The position numbers and the translations under genes are program-made. The notes under the pieces were generated by a model that saw nothing but the letters and a program-made list of their open reading frames with translations, made no database searches and was not told where the DNA came from. Shown here in pieces: positions 1 through 8,840 of a stretch of 18,538 bases of DNA (position 1 is its first letter; every line of letters begins with the position of its first letter). The stretch lies in contig CAJWHX010000011.1 in assembly GCA_913040875.1 (NCBI GenBank), positions 1 to 18,538 of the forward strand, in the 5' to 3' direction. This DNA comes from an uncultured Pseudomonadota bacterium (GTDB lineage: Bacteria > Myxococcota > UBA796).

Positions 1-884
1 AGTGGACGAACCAAACCACCCTGTACAATGATGGCTGTCACTCCAACGATGACAAGATAGTTGGACGTTTTCAATCCAGTCGCCTCGATTCGTTCTTCCA
101 TCGACAATGTGGTATCAGTGATCAAGACATGTTCGATGTAGAGTGCAATCGCCTGTTCCATCAATGCAAAAGCAGTTGTATAAATGAGGGTAATCCAAAG
201 AACGGCAGAAACATTGAGATATTGCTTTGACCGTTTGAACAGATCGAGATCGAAGATGGGACGTGCTTTGTGTGTGGAGTCGGCAGTTTTGGTTTCTTTC
301 AAAAAGAACAGTGCAAAGAACCAATTGGCAACCGAAAGTCCACCCGCTACCCAAAACGGCATCGCCGGAGAAATACCGCCCAAGTATCCACCAACCGCAG
401 GTCCAAATAGAAAGCCCAGTCCAAATGCCACTCCAATGAGCGCCATACCCGTACTGCGATTTTCAGCGGTGGTCACGTCGGCAATAATAGCCTGGGCCGT
501 ACCAATATTGGCATTGCCAAATCCTGCAAGCATCCGAGCCGCAAATAGAACTCCCAGACCTCCAAGATTAGATGCCATCGCAAACATAAAGTGACCAATC
601 GCCGAGATCACAATGCTGAACAAAATGATTGGACGCCTGCCGATCTTGTCAGATAGACCGCCCCAAAACGGAGAGAAGAAGAACTGCATCGCAGAGTAAG
701 ACGCACCAAGTAGGGTAACAACTGTAGCTGAAGCACCAAAGGACTTGGCATAGAAGGGTTGAATGGGAATGATGATACCAAAGCCCAAAAGATCCAGAAA
801 TATGGTCAAAAAGGCAACGATAAGCACCTTCTTAGAAGGCTTGCCTTGAGGTGACGCTGATTCCGATGCGGATTGTTCAGACAT
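1..884 (-). CDS. MFS transporter (DHA1/Tet-like), 3' end outside window
   Basis: The frame runs from ATG at 884 to the left edge without a stop (294 codons visible), so the C-terminal part lies outside. The protein opens with a Ser-rich cytoplasmic tail (residues 1-19) and a first membrane helix containing D31 and G34-F-G36, followed by P40-IQPFY. Between helices 2 and 3 is the classic major-facilitator motif A, GGLSDKIGRRPII (75-87). Further hydrophobic segments, a cytoplasmic loop carrying the ETKTAD stretch and the start of the second half follow. Motif A and the layout resemble drug/tetracycline-type proton antiporters, which work in the inner membrane; the substrate cannot be read from the sequence. 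An AGGAAAGAG purine stretch precedes the ATG. Start and family are fairly sure, the substrate is not. Confidence 0.9.
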   Translation of the reverse strand, partial: MSEQSASESASPQGKPSKKVLIVAFLTIFLDLLGFGIIIPIQPFYAKSFGASATVVTLLGASYSAMQFFFSPFWGGLSDKIGRRPIILFSIVISAIGHFMFAMASNLGGLGVLFAARMLAGFGNANIGTAQAIIADVTTAENRSTGMALIGVAFGLGFLFGPAVGGYLGGISPAMPFWVAGGLSVANWFFALFFLKETKTADSTHKARPIFDLDLFKRSKQYLNVSAVLWITLIYTTAFALMEQAIALYIEHVLITDTTLSMEERIEATGLKTSNYLVIVGVTAIIVQGGLVRP

Positions 885-942
885 ATCGCTTTTCTCTTTC
901 CTAAATTAGACGACCCAAAGTACTCTTGGACATAACACAACA

Positions 943-970
943 CCTCAATGAAACCACGATATCATTGAGG
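943..970 (-). terminator. Hairpin downstream of amidohydrolase lipoprotein
   Basis: CCTCAATGA (943-951) and TCATTGAGG (962-970) form a perfect 9-bp stem with a 10-base loop, about 20 bases past the stop of the minus-strand gene ending at 990. On the minus strand it is followed by TGTTGTGTTATG, which is only moderately U-rich, so it is a weak intrinsic terminator or an RNA-stabilising hairpin. Confidence 0.45.
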
Positions 971-989
971 ACTCTCTGTGCTCGAACCT

Positions 990-3539
990 CTACTCTACTA
1001 AATCACTCGAGGATACGGGTAACAGTTTATAGTTTCCGAAGCTGTACGTCAGAACACCTGTGATTTCACTGTATGCCGTTCCGACTGCCGGTTGATCTGG
1101 CCAACAATCTGCACAGATTTGATTGTCCACTCGCAAACACCCATCCACCTCAAACTCGTCGAAGTCTTCTGGAGCATCTGGATTGTCGTTTGTCACCGAC
1201 ACATTCTCGACGCGCACATACATACTTTCAAACGGCTCACCATTGGTGACGACAGAGCAGACATCTGTGATTAACAACGGATCGATCGCTGCTTGAGTTC
1301 CTGTAGTGGTCACCGTTGTATTCTTCAGTTCCGCCAAAGAGTACCACTCTACATACTCCCCTTGTACGGTGACAATCGTTCCATTCTCAGGATACTGACA
1401 ATCTTCATCATCAAAGTCATTCAAGCCATCACCGTCATCATCCGAGCTATTGTTGCAAATCTCTGCAGTTCCGGCAACGTTCACATACTCTTCTGATCCA
1501 TAAATCAACAACGCTGAATGATCTCCACCAGCAGGGTCTTGCACCGTGAATCCGTAGCCCTTTTGACCGGCAACCACAACCACATCTTGAATCTCTACCA
1601 CAACACCGGTATTTGGATGGTTGGGTGCATTCGGGTTTTGAATGTCATAAATCGTATAGGGGCAAACCGCACTTGGATCAGCATCATTTGGTTGACAGTC
1701 ACAAGCATCTCCCAAGCCATCTCCATCTGCATCTTCTTGATTCGGATTGTGAAGCCAAGGACACACATCCACATCGTTCAACACACCATCATCATCTACA
1801 TCTTCGGGGGCATGTTCACACTCAATAGAATTGGGTACCAGCGGACAGGTGTCACAAGAGTCTCCGAGTCCATCCATGTCGTAGTCCTTTTGGAGTGGGT
1901 TGTAGGAGTCTGGACAGGTATCTGTAGCATCTGGTGCACCGTCACCATCAATATCCCCATCCGATACTTGTGAAATGTCACAGTCTGCACGGGTCTCTTC
2001 GCACATCCAAAGTCCCAAAAGTTCTTTGGCATATTGGAGTTCTGCGGGCATGGATTCTGCATCCAAAGCAGCAGTCAAAGACGTCTCCAGTGCATCATAA
2101 CCATCTTCCGTAGCCACTTCACGCACACAGAACATCCGGTCTTCGCCACAGGCTGACGCAGCCTCACACAGCGTTTGATCGGCTACAAGAGCATCCATTA
2201 AATCTGGAGTACCATACAGTGCCTGACCGTTGACAACCGTCAAGATAACGGATTCTGGCTCTGCATCTACAAGAGGCTGATAGGGACGATTGGAGTATGT
2301 AAACACAGCCATATCCGCCAGCATCCCCGGGGCCAGTGATCCTAAGACACCGTCCAAACCAACAGATCGAGCAGCATCTGTGGTCGCCATCTCCCAAATG
2401 TCCTCGTCGATGAATTCATTGTTTCGAGACACAAAATACTCTTTGGCACACAGATTCTCACGAACTGGATTCATGGATCCAGACCACGTCCAGTCTGGAC
2501 CGAGCGCTACTGGGATACCCATACGACGAGCAACGTCAGCTTGCGTCGTCGCTGCATATAGATCAAGATTCGAGCGTGGAGACCACAGAATCGTAGTACC
2601 CTCTGCGCGCATGCGAGCGAGTTGTTCTACGGTTGCATCGGTTGCGTGAACAAAGACTTGACCGGGTCCCGCCATACCAATGTTGAACATGTGTTCGATC
2701 TCAGAACTGACGGTTCCACCAATACCCTCGGCAACATGATTCATCACCGCACCATAGTAATCTTCTTCAGCCTCCAGTTTGCTGTTGAAATATGCCGCAT
2801 CGTCTTCATCGTAGTTGGCTACACGACCCGAAGAGTACTTGAGGTCATAGCCTTGAATATAGTGAGCCACTTCATCCTCATCGAGATTCCGAACGATCCC
2901 AGCGAGGCAAGACCCACCTGACGAACCCACTGCAGATGTCCCACCACCCACGAGGGCTCGAAGTTCTGCCCAGCGACCAATGTCACACTTGTGCGAATTG
3001 GCAATTCCATCGTAAGCCTCACGATAGTCGTAATAAGCCCCATTGCTTTGCCAGTGATATCGATTTTCGAAAAGTTGATCATGTTGCCAAGGTTTAAGGG
3101 CGTTGTATTGCATGTGATCATGGGCATCAATCAGTCCTGGAGAGATGACTCCCTGCGAACACACTACCGTACTATTCGAAACATCACATTCCGAACCCAC
3201 ACATTCAATGACACCAGTGTTTGAATCCCACTGGACGACACCGGCAACTGGACCGTCTAACGAAAGAACTACACCAGATAAGGCTATCAAACCATCGGTG
3301 CCATCTTTGGCTTCACAATCAGGAAGATCGGGTCCTTCTGTCCAAAAGGAATCTGGGGTCTCTATACCGGTATCGGGATCTTCTACATCGGTATCCGACG
3401 TATCTTCTGTGTCTTCTGTGTCGGTATCCTGAGAACCAGTATCTTCTGTATCGACTGAACCAGTATCCTCTGGTTCTGTTTTGTTCCCATTACAGGCGAG
3501 TACTGTAACCAATGGTAAAGTGCATAATATGGAGCGCAT
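990..3539 (-). CDS. Lipoprotein: TRZ/ATZ-type amidohydrolase + thrombospondin type-3 repeats + beta domain
   Basis: The 849-residue product starts with a lipobox signal (TVLAC, lipidated C16) and an Asp/Thr/Glu tether (about 21-60). Residues 85-445 read as a metal-dependent amidohydrolase: PGLIDAHDH with H140 and H142, the HVAE motif (H268, E271), a later His (H298), SPRSNLDL (320-327) and LGPDW with D349. This order matches aminohydrolases of the TrzA/AtzA/SAH-deaminase group, which remove amino or chloro groups from ring substrates. Calcium-binding type-3 repeats (about 528-620, DxDxDGxxD and DxCP units) follow, and another DDDGDG run lies near 700-710. The C-terminal 200 residues are beta-rich and may be an OB-fold. 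GAGG lies five bases before the ATG. The expected location is the outer membrane or cell surface. The substrate is unknown. The fusion of a catalytic domain with an adhesive stalk is unusual. Confidence 0.88.
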   Translation of the reverse strand: MRSILCTLPLVTVLACNGNKTEPEDTGSVDTEDTGSQDTDTEDTEDTSDTDVEDPDTGIETPDSFWTEGPDLPDCEAKDGTDGLIALSGVVLSLDGPVAGVVQWDSNTGVIECVGSECDVSNSTVVCSQGVISPGLIDAHDHMQYNALKPWQHDQLFENRYHWQSNGAYYDYREAYDGIANSHKCDIGRWAELRALVGGGTSAVGSSGGSCLAGIVRNLDEDEVAHYIQGYDLKYSSGRVANYDEDDAAYFNSKLEAEEDYYGAVMNHVAEGIGGTVSSEIEHMFNIGMAGPGQVFVHATDATVEQLARMRAEGTTILWSPRSNLDLYAATTQADVARRMGIPVALGPDWTWSGSMNPVRENLCAKEYFVSRNNEFIDEDIWEMATTDAARSVGLDGVLGSLAPGMLADMAVFTYSNRPYQPLVDAEPESVILTVVNGQALYGTPDLMDALVADQTLCEAASACGEDRMFCVREVATEDGYDALETSLTAALDAESMPAELQYAKELLGLWMCEETRADCDISQVSDGDIDGDGAPDATDTCPDSYNPLQKDYDMDGLGDSCDTCPLVPNSIECEHAPEDVDDDGVLNDVDVCPWLHNPNQEDADGDGLGDACDCQPNDADPSAVCPYTIYDIQNPNAPNHPNTGVVVEIQDVVVVAGQKGYGFTVQDPAGGDHSALLIYGSEEYVNVAGTAEICNNSSDDDGDGLNDFDDEDCQYPENGTIVTVQGEYVEWYSLAELKNTTVTTTGTQAAIDPLLITDVCSVVTNGEPFESMYVRVENVSVTNDNPDAPEDFDEFEVDGCLRVDNQICADCWPDQPAVGTAYSEITGVLTYSFGNYKLLPVSSSDLVE

Positions 3540-3776
3540 GATATCCTCTTACAAGTAAAGCAAAAACGGTTGCTGAAAAATCTAACCGATTCGCTCTGCT
3601 CTGAACACGTGACAATCTGGTGATCGTGTTACACACCACGGTCAAGTCAACAGATGCGAAATACAAAATGATTGCTCCACCACCATCAATGAAGAGTCTA
3701 GCCTGTTGAATTCAAGGAAATATGATAATCATCTGTATGAACCTACCACTGTTCAATAACTCCCGTCGAGGTTTAT

Positions 3777-3965
3777 ATGAGTGAACGCATGGACCCTGAA
3801 GACGATCCATTTCGCAGACGACTCTTATTTTGTCTGAGTGTATTGATCGTTGGAGTTGCGATTCTGGTGATGGAATGGTGGTCTGGCTACGGAGTAGAGT
3901 GTACCACCGACTTGGTCTGTGACTGCTATCCACGTGGGATCCGCTGTTGGTTTGAGAATCGATAG
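3777..3965 (+). CDS. Small single-helix membrane protein with four-Cys tail
   Basis: This is a 62-residue frame. An acidic/basic N-terminus (MSERMDPEDD, then RRR at 14-16) leads into one strong membrane helix (about 17-35), and then a short tail with four cysteines (spacing C-x5-C-x-C-x7-C). The positive-inside rule puts the N-terminus in the cytoplasm and the cysteines in the periplasm, where they could pair or bind metal. CGAGG sits about six bases before the ATG, and no overlapping gene is convincing. It converges on the minus-strand gene that ends 24 bases away. No family was recognised. It could still be a chance frame, but the charge/helix/Cys order argues for a real gene. Confidence 0.5.
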   Translation: MSERMDPEDDPFRRRLLFCLSVLIVGVAILVMEWWSGYGVECTTDLVCDCYPRGIRCWFENR

Positions 3966-3989
3966 CCACGCAAGACACTGCTCGATTGT

Positions 3990-4361
3990 TCAGTGCGTAT
4001 AGTAGCCTGAAAAGACGATGGCATTGCTGCCGCAGTGGATAAAATCTCCGGGAGATACTGGAATTCCTGTCACATAGGAAATTGGAGAGTGTTCGATAAA
4101 TACCGCTCGCAAATCTGTATGTCCTGTTCCACCAACGTAGAGATACGCGGTGTTGTTCAGTGAGGCCAAGTCGGTAATGACAAAGGTTTGATTGGTTGGA
4201 TTCGTCCAATTGGTGTTGGCTGTGCAATAATTCGCCGCGATGGGATTGCTTCCCAAACTCACATTGGGTCCTTGTGGGTAAGCAAAAGTCTCCCCAATAG
4301 ACCAGATGAGCAAAGCTATTGAGGCGATGACTGCAGATATTCCAAATAGATTTCGTGACAT
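3990..4361 (-). CDS. Hypothetical secreted or membrane-anchored protein
   Basis: The 123-residue product starts at MSRN, because GGAGGAAC sits immediately upstream of that ATG; a longer frame to 4388 has no such site. Residues 5-25 form a hydrophobic signal peptide or anchor (LFGISAVIASIALLIWSIG), with possible cleavage after the Ala in ETFAYP. The mature part is about 95 residues, rich in Asn/Thr/Gly, with two cysteines that may form a disulphide, and looks like a small beta domain. No catalytic motif or family was recognised. A plausible promoter lies at 4418-4445. It converges on the small plus-strand gene at 3777. Confidence 0.7.
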   Translation of the reverse strand: MSRNLFGISAVIASIALLIWSIGETFAYPQGPNVSLGSNPIAANYCTANTNWTNPTNQTFVITDLASLNNTAYLYVGGTGHTDLRAVFIEHSPISYVTGIPVSPGDFIHCGSNAIVFSGYYTH

Positions 4362-4780
4362 TGTTCCTCCGAGTTTCGATTCAAGCATATCAAGTCCTAA
4401 CTAAACAGACTAAGCACAACATATATTTTAAAATGGGAGATTCAACGTAAAAGACACCTGTAGATGAATCGACTGTTTCTGTATAGAATAAACATATTTT
4501 ACATCTTTTGGTCCATCACCATTGTTACGGGACAGCAGTTTTCCTACTCGAGATTACTTTCAAGCCACTTTTTGGCATTGGTATCACTTAAGCAAGTCAA
4601 TAGGGTGCTGCAGTAACATCGACACCAATCGTAAATTGTATATATCTAAAGCATTGTATGATATGGATGGGGATGGGGTGTATGTTGGTACTGATACAGA
4701 TCACAATGTGCAATAATATTGCACTCGGTTCTTGACGTTCCCAAAATATAAAATAGGAACTTTTTCCAAAGTAGGGACCT
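4362..4780. other. 419-base intergenic region
   Basis: This AT-rich gap lies between the start of the 3990-4361 gene and the stop of the YHYH gene. It contains the predicted minus-strand promoter at 4418-4445. A perfect 7-bp inverted repeat, GTGCAAT/ATTGCAC with a 3-base loop, lies at 4708-4724, about 57 bases past the YHYH stop. Nearer the stop, a short GGAA-AAAG-TTCC hairpin is followed on the minus strand by TATTTTATATTTT, a weak terminator-like signal. A plus-strand frame across the gap looks non-coding, although its end reads DMDGDG…GTDTD. Confidence 0.6.
4418..4445 (-). promoter_or_regulatory. Sigma70-like promoter for the 3990-4361 gene
   Basis: On the minus strand TTGAAT (4440-4445) is 16 bases from TATGTT (4418-4423). 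Transcription would start near 4410, leaving a leader of about 50 bases before the ATG at 4361. This was found by eye only. Confidence 0.35.
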
Positions 4781-5881
4781 CTAGTTTGGCGGACCTCCGG
4801 ATGGTCCACCTGCCGAACTGTTTCCGGCATCGCCACGATAGCAATAGGGCTGATATGGGAACGAGGGAATCTCATCTGAATCCAATGTCATATAATAAGC
4901 GTAAATTTCTTCACCCAATGCAGGCTGTAAATTTTCAGGAACTGCTGTGACCCGGCCATTGCATTTATCCAAATGACAGGTACCAGTATTGTATGCATCT
5001 TCATCGAATACATAGCAATCGGCATCCGTGACATCCTCACAGGAAGTCATTGCGTAGCAACTGTCCATACGAGTCACTGTACTAGAAGTGTCACCCGAAT
5101 CAGAGAACCCGTAGGGTCCAAAAATGGGGAAGCCATCCAAGGACAACCCAATCAACCCTGAGTGCGTTCCATCGGCTCCCATTCGCTCTAAATTTGTCAG
5201 CTCACCACAGATTGGAAAGGCGTGGTAATGATAGGTTCCATTTGCCGGGTGACCACCACAATCATCAACAATTTCATCCGTCACTGCCACTGTGCCAATA
5301 CCGGTAAACTGATTGAAGATACTGACTCCATTGACTCCAACCGCGATGGTACCACCACCCAATTCGAACAGGTCGCTATCACTGTTGTATGTAGGCTCAT
5401 TCGGAACGACATACTCAGTGTTTGAAGCCGAAGACCCCAGCAACGGGGGTAATTCTCCAGACAAAGCATAGTTTTCAAAGGTGTGACCAGGCAGTCCATT
5501 TGCGGTGATTTTGATTTCTCCGTCGGAACTGCAATCGAACGTCACGTTTCCAGTATTGCTGATGGATTCACATTCTTGAACTGTCTGACCATCAATGATG
5601 CAAGAGCCCGCATCGGAACAACTTTCGGACAGGACATATTCGTCTAAATCCTCAATGTTCCAAGTACAGCTGGTACCCGAACAATCATTCGATTCTTGGT
5701 AGCATTGCCAATATCCAGTCCAATCGTCAACAGAGGGAACTGCATTGGTCACGAACAGTGCTTCTAACTCTGTGCAATCAACACTGAAGGAAGCATTGTC
5801 ATAGTTGGACTCTTCTTCGGTTTTGCCAGAACAAGCAACTTGCCCCAGTAATAGAACCGTACAATAGGATGATATACGCAT
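4781..5881 (-). CDS. YHYH domain lipoprotein
   Basis: The 366-residue product is read from MRISS: GGAGTG lies four bases upstream of this ATG, and the lipobox GQVAC (lipidated C17) follows at normal distance, so a longer frame to 5974 is not preferred. After an acidic linker (18-30) comes a Cys-rich N-terminal region (about 35-120, roughly ten cysteines). The C-terminal half is a YHYH domain: DDCGGHPANG, YHYH (217-220), a conserved GTHSGLIG stretch and the DGFPIFGPYG signature (249-258). The tail is Gly/Pro/Ser-rich. YHYH proteins are secreted or surface proteins of unknown activity; the His-rich motif suggests metal binding, which is inference. The gene stands alone, with gaps of more than 350 bases on both sides. 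Confidence 0.88.
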   Translation of the reverse strand: MRISSYCTVLLLGQVACSGKTEEESNYDNASFSVDCTELEALFVTNAVPSVDDWTGYWQCYQESNDCSGTSCTWNIEDLDEYVLSESCSDAGSCIIDGQTVQECESISNTGNVTFDCSSDGEIKITANGLPGHTFENYALSGELPPLLGSSASNTEYVVPNEPTYNSDSDLFELGGGTIAVGVNGVSIFNQFTGIGTVAVTDEIVDDCGGHPANGTYHYHAFPICGELTNLERMGADGTHSGLIGLSLDGFPIFGPYGFSDSGDTSSTVTRMDSCYAMTSCEDVTDADCYVFDEDAYNTGTCHLDKCNGRVTAVPENLQPALGEEIYAYYMTLDSDEIPSFPYQPYCYRGDAGNSSAGGPSGGPPN

Positions 5882-6239
5882 AGAACACTCCATCGAGTTC
5901 AGGTGTCGATTAACCGTAACAATATTCTCCACTGATTGATAAGATTTGTCATTTTCAAGAGTGCATTCGACCAATCACATCCAATATTTTGTACGTTCTA
6001 TGAAACAATAGGAAGCATCCGCAGAAAATATTAGGATTGCGAAGTTATTTCATTTTATCGACAGTATGTCCATGATTTCAATGGTTGATATCGCCATCGG
6101 ATTTGGATGCTCTGTACGGTTTAATAAAGCTGGAAAAGATATTGATGCCGACTTTGAATCCACTTTTGTCGCGTACCAATCATGCATCAAGTTGACCAGA
6201 GTATCAATATTATCCAATCCTCTCCGACTCAAAAGACCG
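5882..6239. other. 358-base intergenic region
   Basis: This AT-rich gap lies between the start of the YHYH gene and the stop of the GT-C-like gene, both on the minus strand, so it should hold a terminator for one and a promoter for the other. No convincing hairpin plus U-run and no clear -35/-10 pair were found. Frames crossing it (minus 6050-6274 from TTG, plus 6066-6365) lack ribosome sites and recognisable content. Confidence 0.55.
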
Positions 6240-8753
6240 TCATTCCTTTGGCAAAGAATCTTCCCGATGCCCAACGATCGAGAAAACCCCCATCATCGCC
6301 AACATAGAGCCAAACAGCAATCCATGCACCCCACCCACATCAGAGGATACATAGGGAGAATCTAGGAGTGGAAGTTCCATTTGCTGGCCCTCTCCTTCTC
6401 GAATCACAATGTGGTCGTTGAGTGGGTTGAAGTGAAGCACATCATCCCAAAACACAACGCCATCGCTATTTTGAAGTGTAATTGGCATAGAGAGTCTTTG
6501 CGTGTCTAGTTGAAAACGATGCCGAATGAATTGCTCACCCGATGAAAGATGGCTTTCCTGTAAAACCCCGTCTCCCAGCATCAGAACTGGGCTGGCGTAA
6601 TCCTTCGAGGTCCAAAGATCAATCGTCACGGAAGATGTAATGGACTCTTCTGGCAGGTCTGGCTGTTGATCTGCATCGGTATCTTGTTCGTACACCCAGT
6701 ACTGTAGAGGTCTCGTCCCTTCTTCGATCAAGATCGCGTCACGCTCCAAGGATCGTTGCATCCGAATTCGATCGACTGGCAAAAACAACTCTGGGTAGAC
6801 AACCAAATATTCGATACCTCTAACATTGAGAACATCCCATACAGACCGATGATCCAACAGAGCTTTGAGGACTTGCTTTTGAATCTCTTTGGTATTCGAT
6901 CCGTGAACATCCACAGAAATACAGTGATTGGTGATCGGGTGTCCGTGAGACACTTGTGCTAGGCAGTCCTGCATGTAGAGTTCAATATCGGCATCGGAGC
7001 CTTGGTTGCGCTCATATGCCTGTGGATACAAAGTGAAAATAGCCTTGTCATCAGGCACAAAATTCAAGACAGGAGATTCGATAGACCACACCTTTTGACG
7101 GTCTGAAAAGTCCATCAACTCTATTTGCCACATCGAAAGGGGCAACAGCAATAGCGCTAGTGGAGTACGATGAACGAGTTTCTGAAGTCCTGCTGCACTC
7201 AATACCGCCACCATCAGGACAAATGGCTGGGCGAGTCGAATGGGAAAGCCTATCGATGATATCCCCGGCAAATCATACACCCACTCCATTAGAGGGAAGA
7301 TCCACCCACTTCCTGAATCCACCTGCCACATTGGACCCAACGCGAACAACAAAGATACCCCACCCATCCACAATATCGATGCCCACTTGGAAAGAATTCG
7401 TTTCTGAATTACACCACAGATGAAGTGAATGAACAATACAAAACCGACGATAGACAGCCCAAGTGCAATGGCATGGCGTTCTCTAAACAGTTCTGGCGAC
7501 GCACCCCAAAAGTTGTCCCAAGACAAAGACCCGATCGACACCTTGATCGCATCTCGCACACCCAAACCACCAACGGCAGACATCGACTGATACTGAACCC
7601 ACAAAATAGGAAGTACTCCCAACGCAATGTATACAGTTCGTGGATCTTTCCACCCTTTCGATCCAATCCACCAACCAATCAACAGCAACAGTGCCGACGC
7701 ACCAATATAGGAGGAGGTAAACATGCACAATGCAAAGGAAAACACACTGACCAACCACCAAATCCAAGTAAAGGAGTCCGCCACTTGAAAACGACGAATC
7801 GATATCGCCAAACAGGGCAAACCCACCAACAGTGTCTGATAAATCTGTCCTTCCAAGAGCGCATTTTGAACCAAACCTGAAAACCCAAATACCAGTCCTG
7901 CCAGCAAACTCCAAGGGGATTTCACATTCCACTCACGCGCCAGCAAATCTGCCGACAATGCAGAGAGTGCAGGACATAAAACAATCCAAACTCCATAAAT
8001 CACATGCGGCTCTAACCAATCAAATACTTGGATGGAGAGCCAAAGTGTGTAAGAGTCCAAGGACTGATAATTCGTCCCCTGAGGATACTGTGTGGATGAA
8101 TCGAAAAATCCTTCCCAGCCTCCAGCTCTACCCATCATCCAATACGATCCTAGTGCATCGTGGTAGACAGCCGGTATTCCTTCTAAGCCAAGTACACTTC
8201 GTTGGAGCCAAAGTGAGCATGCCACAAAGAATACAAAGGAAACAAATGCCGAGAGCCAAAATGGTACTTTCAACACTCTTTCCATCATCGGTTCTGCAGA
8301 CCACCTCGGCTTCAACCACCCAAGAAGCAAGCACAAGAATCCACTCACAGAAAACCACAGAAGATATTTTTGACGATGCCACCGTTCAAGTGTCTGTGTT
8401 TGCTCCAATCCACCTGTTGTACTGGTCCACTGGCGAATTTTAGAGGTTGTATCATTCAGCAAAAACAGCTCTTGCTCATCCACTCGGCCCATCACAACTG
8501 TTGATACCGTCTCTCTATCCGCATGATCTATATGCACTTGATTAACCCAATCAGATTCACCGTCCCACGCAATGGACCACACGTGGAAATCACCGACCAT
8601 ATTACTGCGCTCGGGAACTGGATAGACGTGTGCACCATGCTGCTCAACCATCACGGATGGAGCCTCTTCTAAATCGGTACTATACCAAAGAGTGATTTCT
8701 CCTGCCTGGGCAACACCGATCATCCAAAGTATACACGTCCATAAATAGATCAC
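6240..8753 (-). CDS. Large polytopic membrane protein, GT-C/YfhO-like
   Basis: The product is 837 residues from a GTG start; GGAGGA lies about eight bases upstream and no nearer ATG fits. It starts with a hydrophobic signal-like segment (1-17, …GVAQA) without positive charge. Then come a periplasmic segment (18-125), about 10-12 membrane helices between 130 and 545, a soluble C-terminal region (about 550-800) and a last helix (about 806-826) before a short charged tail. This architecture, with loop motifs such as YPQGTNYQSLDS (223-234) between helices, resembles GT-C glycosyltransferases and YfhO-type proteins that use polyprenyl-linked sugars. No unambiguous catalytic Asp motif was identified, so the activity is a guess. 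It lies 81 bases downstream of the AIM24 genes on the same strand and may be co-transcribed with them. Confidence 0.75.
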   Translation of the reverse strand: MIYLWTCILWMIGVAQAGEITLWYSTDLEEAPSVMVEQHGAHVYPVPERSNMVGDFHVWSIAWDGESDWVNQVHIDHADRETVSTVVMGRVDEQELFLLNDTTSKIRQWTSTTGGLEQTQTLERWHRQKYLLWFSVSGFLCLLLGWLKPRWSAEPMMERVLKVPFWLSAFVSFVFFVACSLWLQRSVLGLEGIPAVYHDALGSYWMMGRAGGWEGFFDSSTQYPQGTNYQSLDSYTLWLSIQVFDWLEPHVIYGVWIVLCPALSALSADLLAREWNVKSPWSLLAGLVFGFSGLVQNALLEGQIYQTLLVGLPCLAISIRRFQVADSFTWIWWLVSVFSFALCMFTSSYIGASALLLLIGWWIGSKGWKDPRTVYIALGVLPILWVQYQSMSAVGGLGVRDAIKVSIGSLSWDNFWGASPELFRERHAIALGLSIVGFVLFIHFICGVIQKRILSKWASILWMGGVSLLFALGPMWQVDSGSGWIFPLMEWVYDLPGISSIGFPIRLAQPFVLMVAVLSAAGLQKLVHRTPLALLLLPLSMWQIELMDFSDRQKVWSIESPVLNFVPDDKAIFTLYPQAYERNQGSDADIELYMQDCLAQVSHGHPITNHCISVDVHGSNTKEIQKQVLKALLDHRSVWDVLNVRGIEYLVVYPELFLPVDRIRMQRSLERDAILIEEGTRPLQYWVYEQDTDADQQPDLPEESITSSVTIDLWTSKDYASPVLMLGDGVLQESHLSSGEQFIRHRFQLDTQRLSMPITLQNSDGVVFWDDVLHFNPLNDHIVIREGEGQQMELPLLDSPYVSSDVGGVHGLLFGSMLAMMGVFSIVGHREDSLPKE

Positions 8754-8814
8754 CCCACGGTCCTCCGTCTTGCTCTTGTATCGTCAGAACAATCTGAACG
8801 CACATGGGTCTTCT

Positions 8815-8840
8815 GGATGATGTCTAGCGAAAAATCATCC
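8815..8840 (-). repeat. Inverted repeat across the last AIM24 stop codon
   Basis: GGATGAT (8815-8821) and ATCATCC (8834-8840) are perfect 7-base arms with a 12-base loop. The right-hand arm overlaps the stop codon of the 8835-9530 gene. With a small TCAGA/TCTGA hairpin nearby, it may reduce read-through or stabilise RNA between AIM24 and the membrane protein gene. There is no U-run. Confidence 0.35.

Noticed and set aside
916..928. 13-base string CAAAGTACTCTTG also found at 18436-18448
   Set aside because: Single short match without symmetry or flanking similarity; chance is likely over 18.5 kb, so it was not called an attachment site.
3976..3995. CACTG/CAGTG hairpin between the two converging small genes
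   Set aside because: Five-base stem with a 10-base loop and no U-run on either strand; too weak to call a terminator.
3712..4227. 171-residue minus-strand frame
   Set aside because: It overlaps the better supported 3990-4361 gene in another frame, is rich in Ser/Arg/His and lacks a domain pattern.
4522..4716. 64-residue plus-strand frame
   Set aside because: No ribosome site, atypical residues and no family; only its final DMDGDG stretch is notable, reported as a low-interest scar.
6050..6365. Frames on both strands in the gap before the GT-C-like gene
   Set aside because: The minus frame needs a TTG start inside the larger gene, and neither has a ribosome site or recognisable content.
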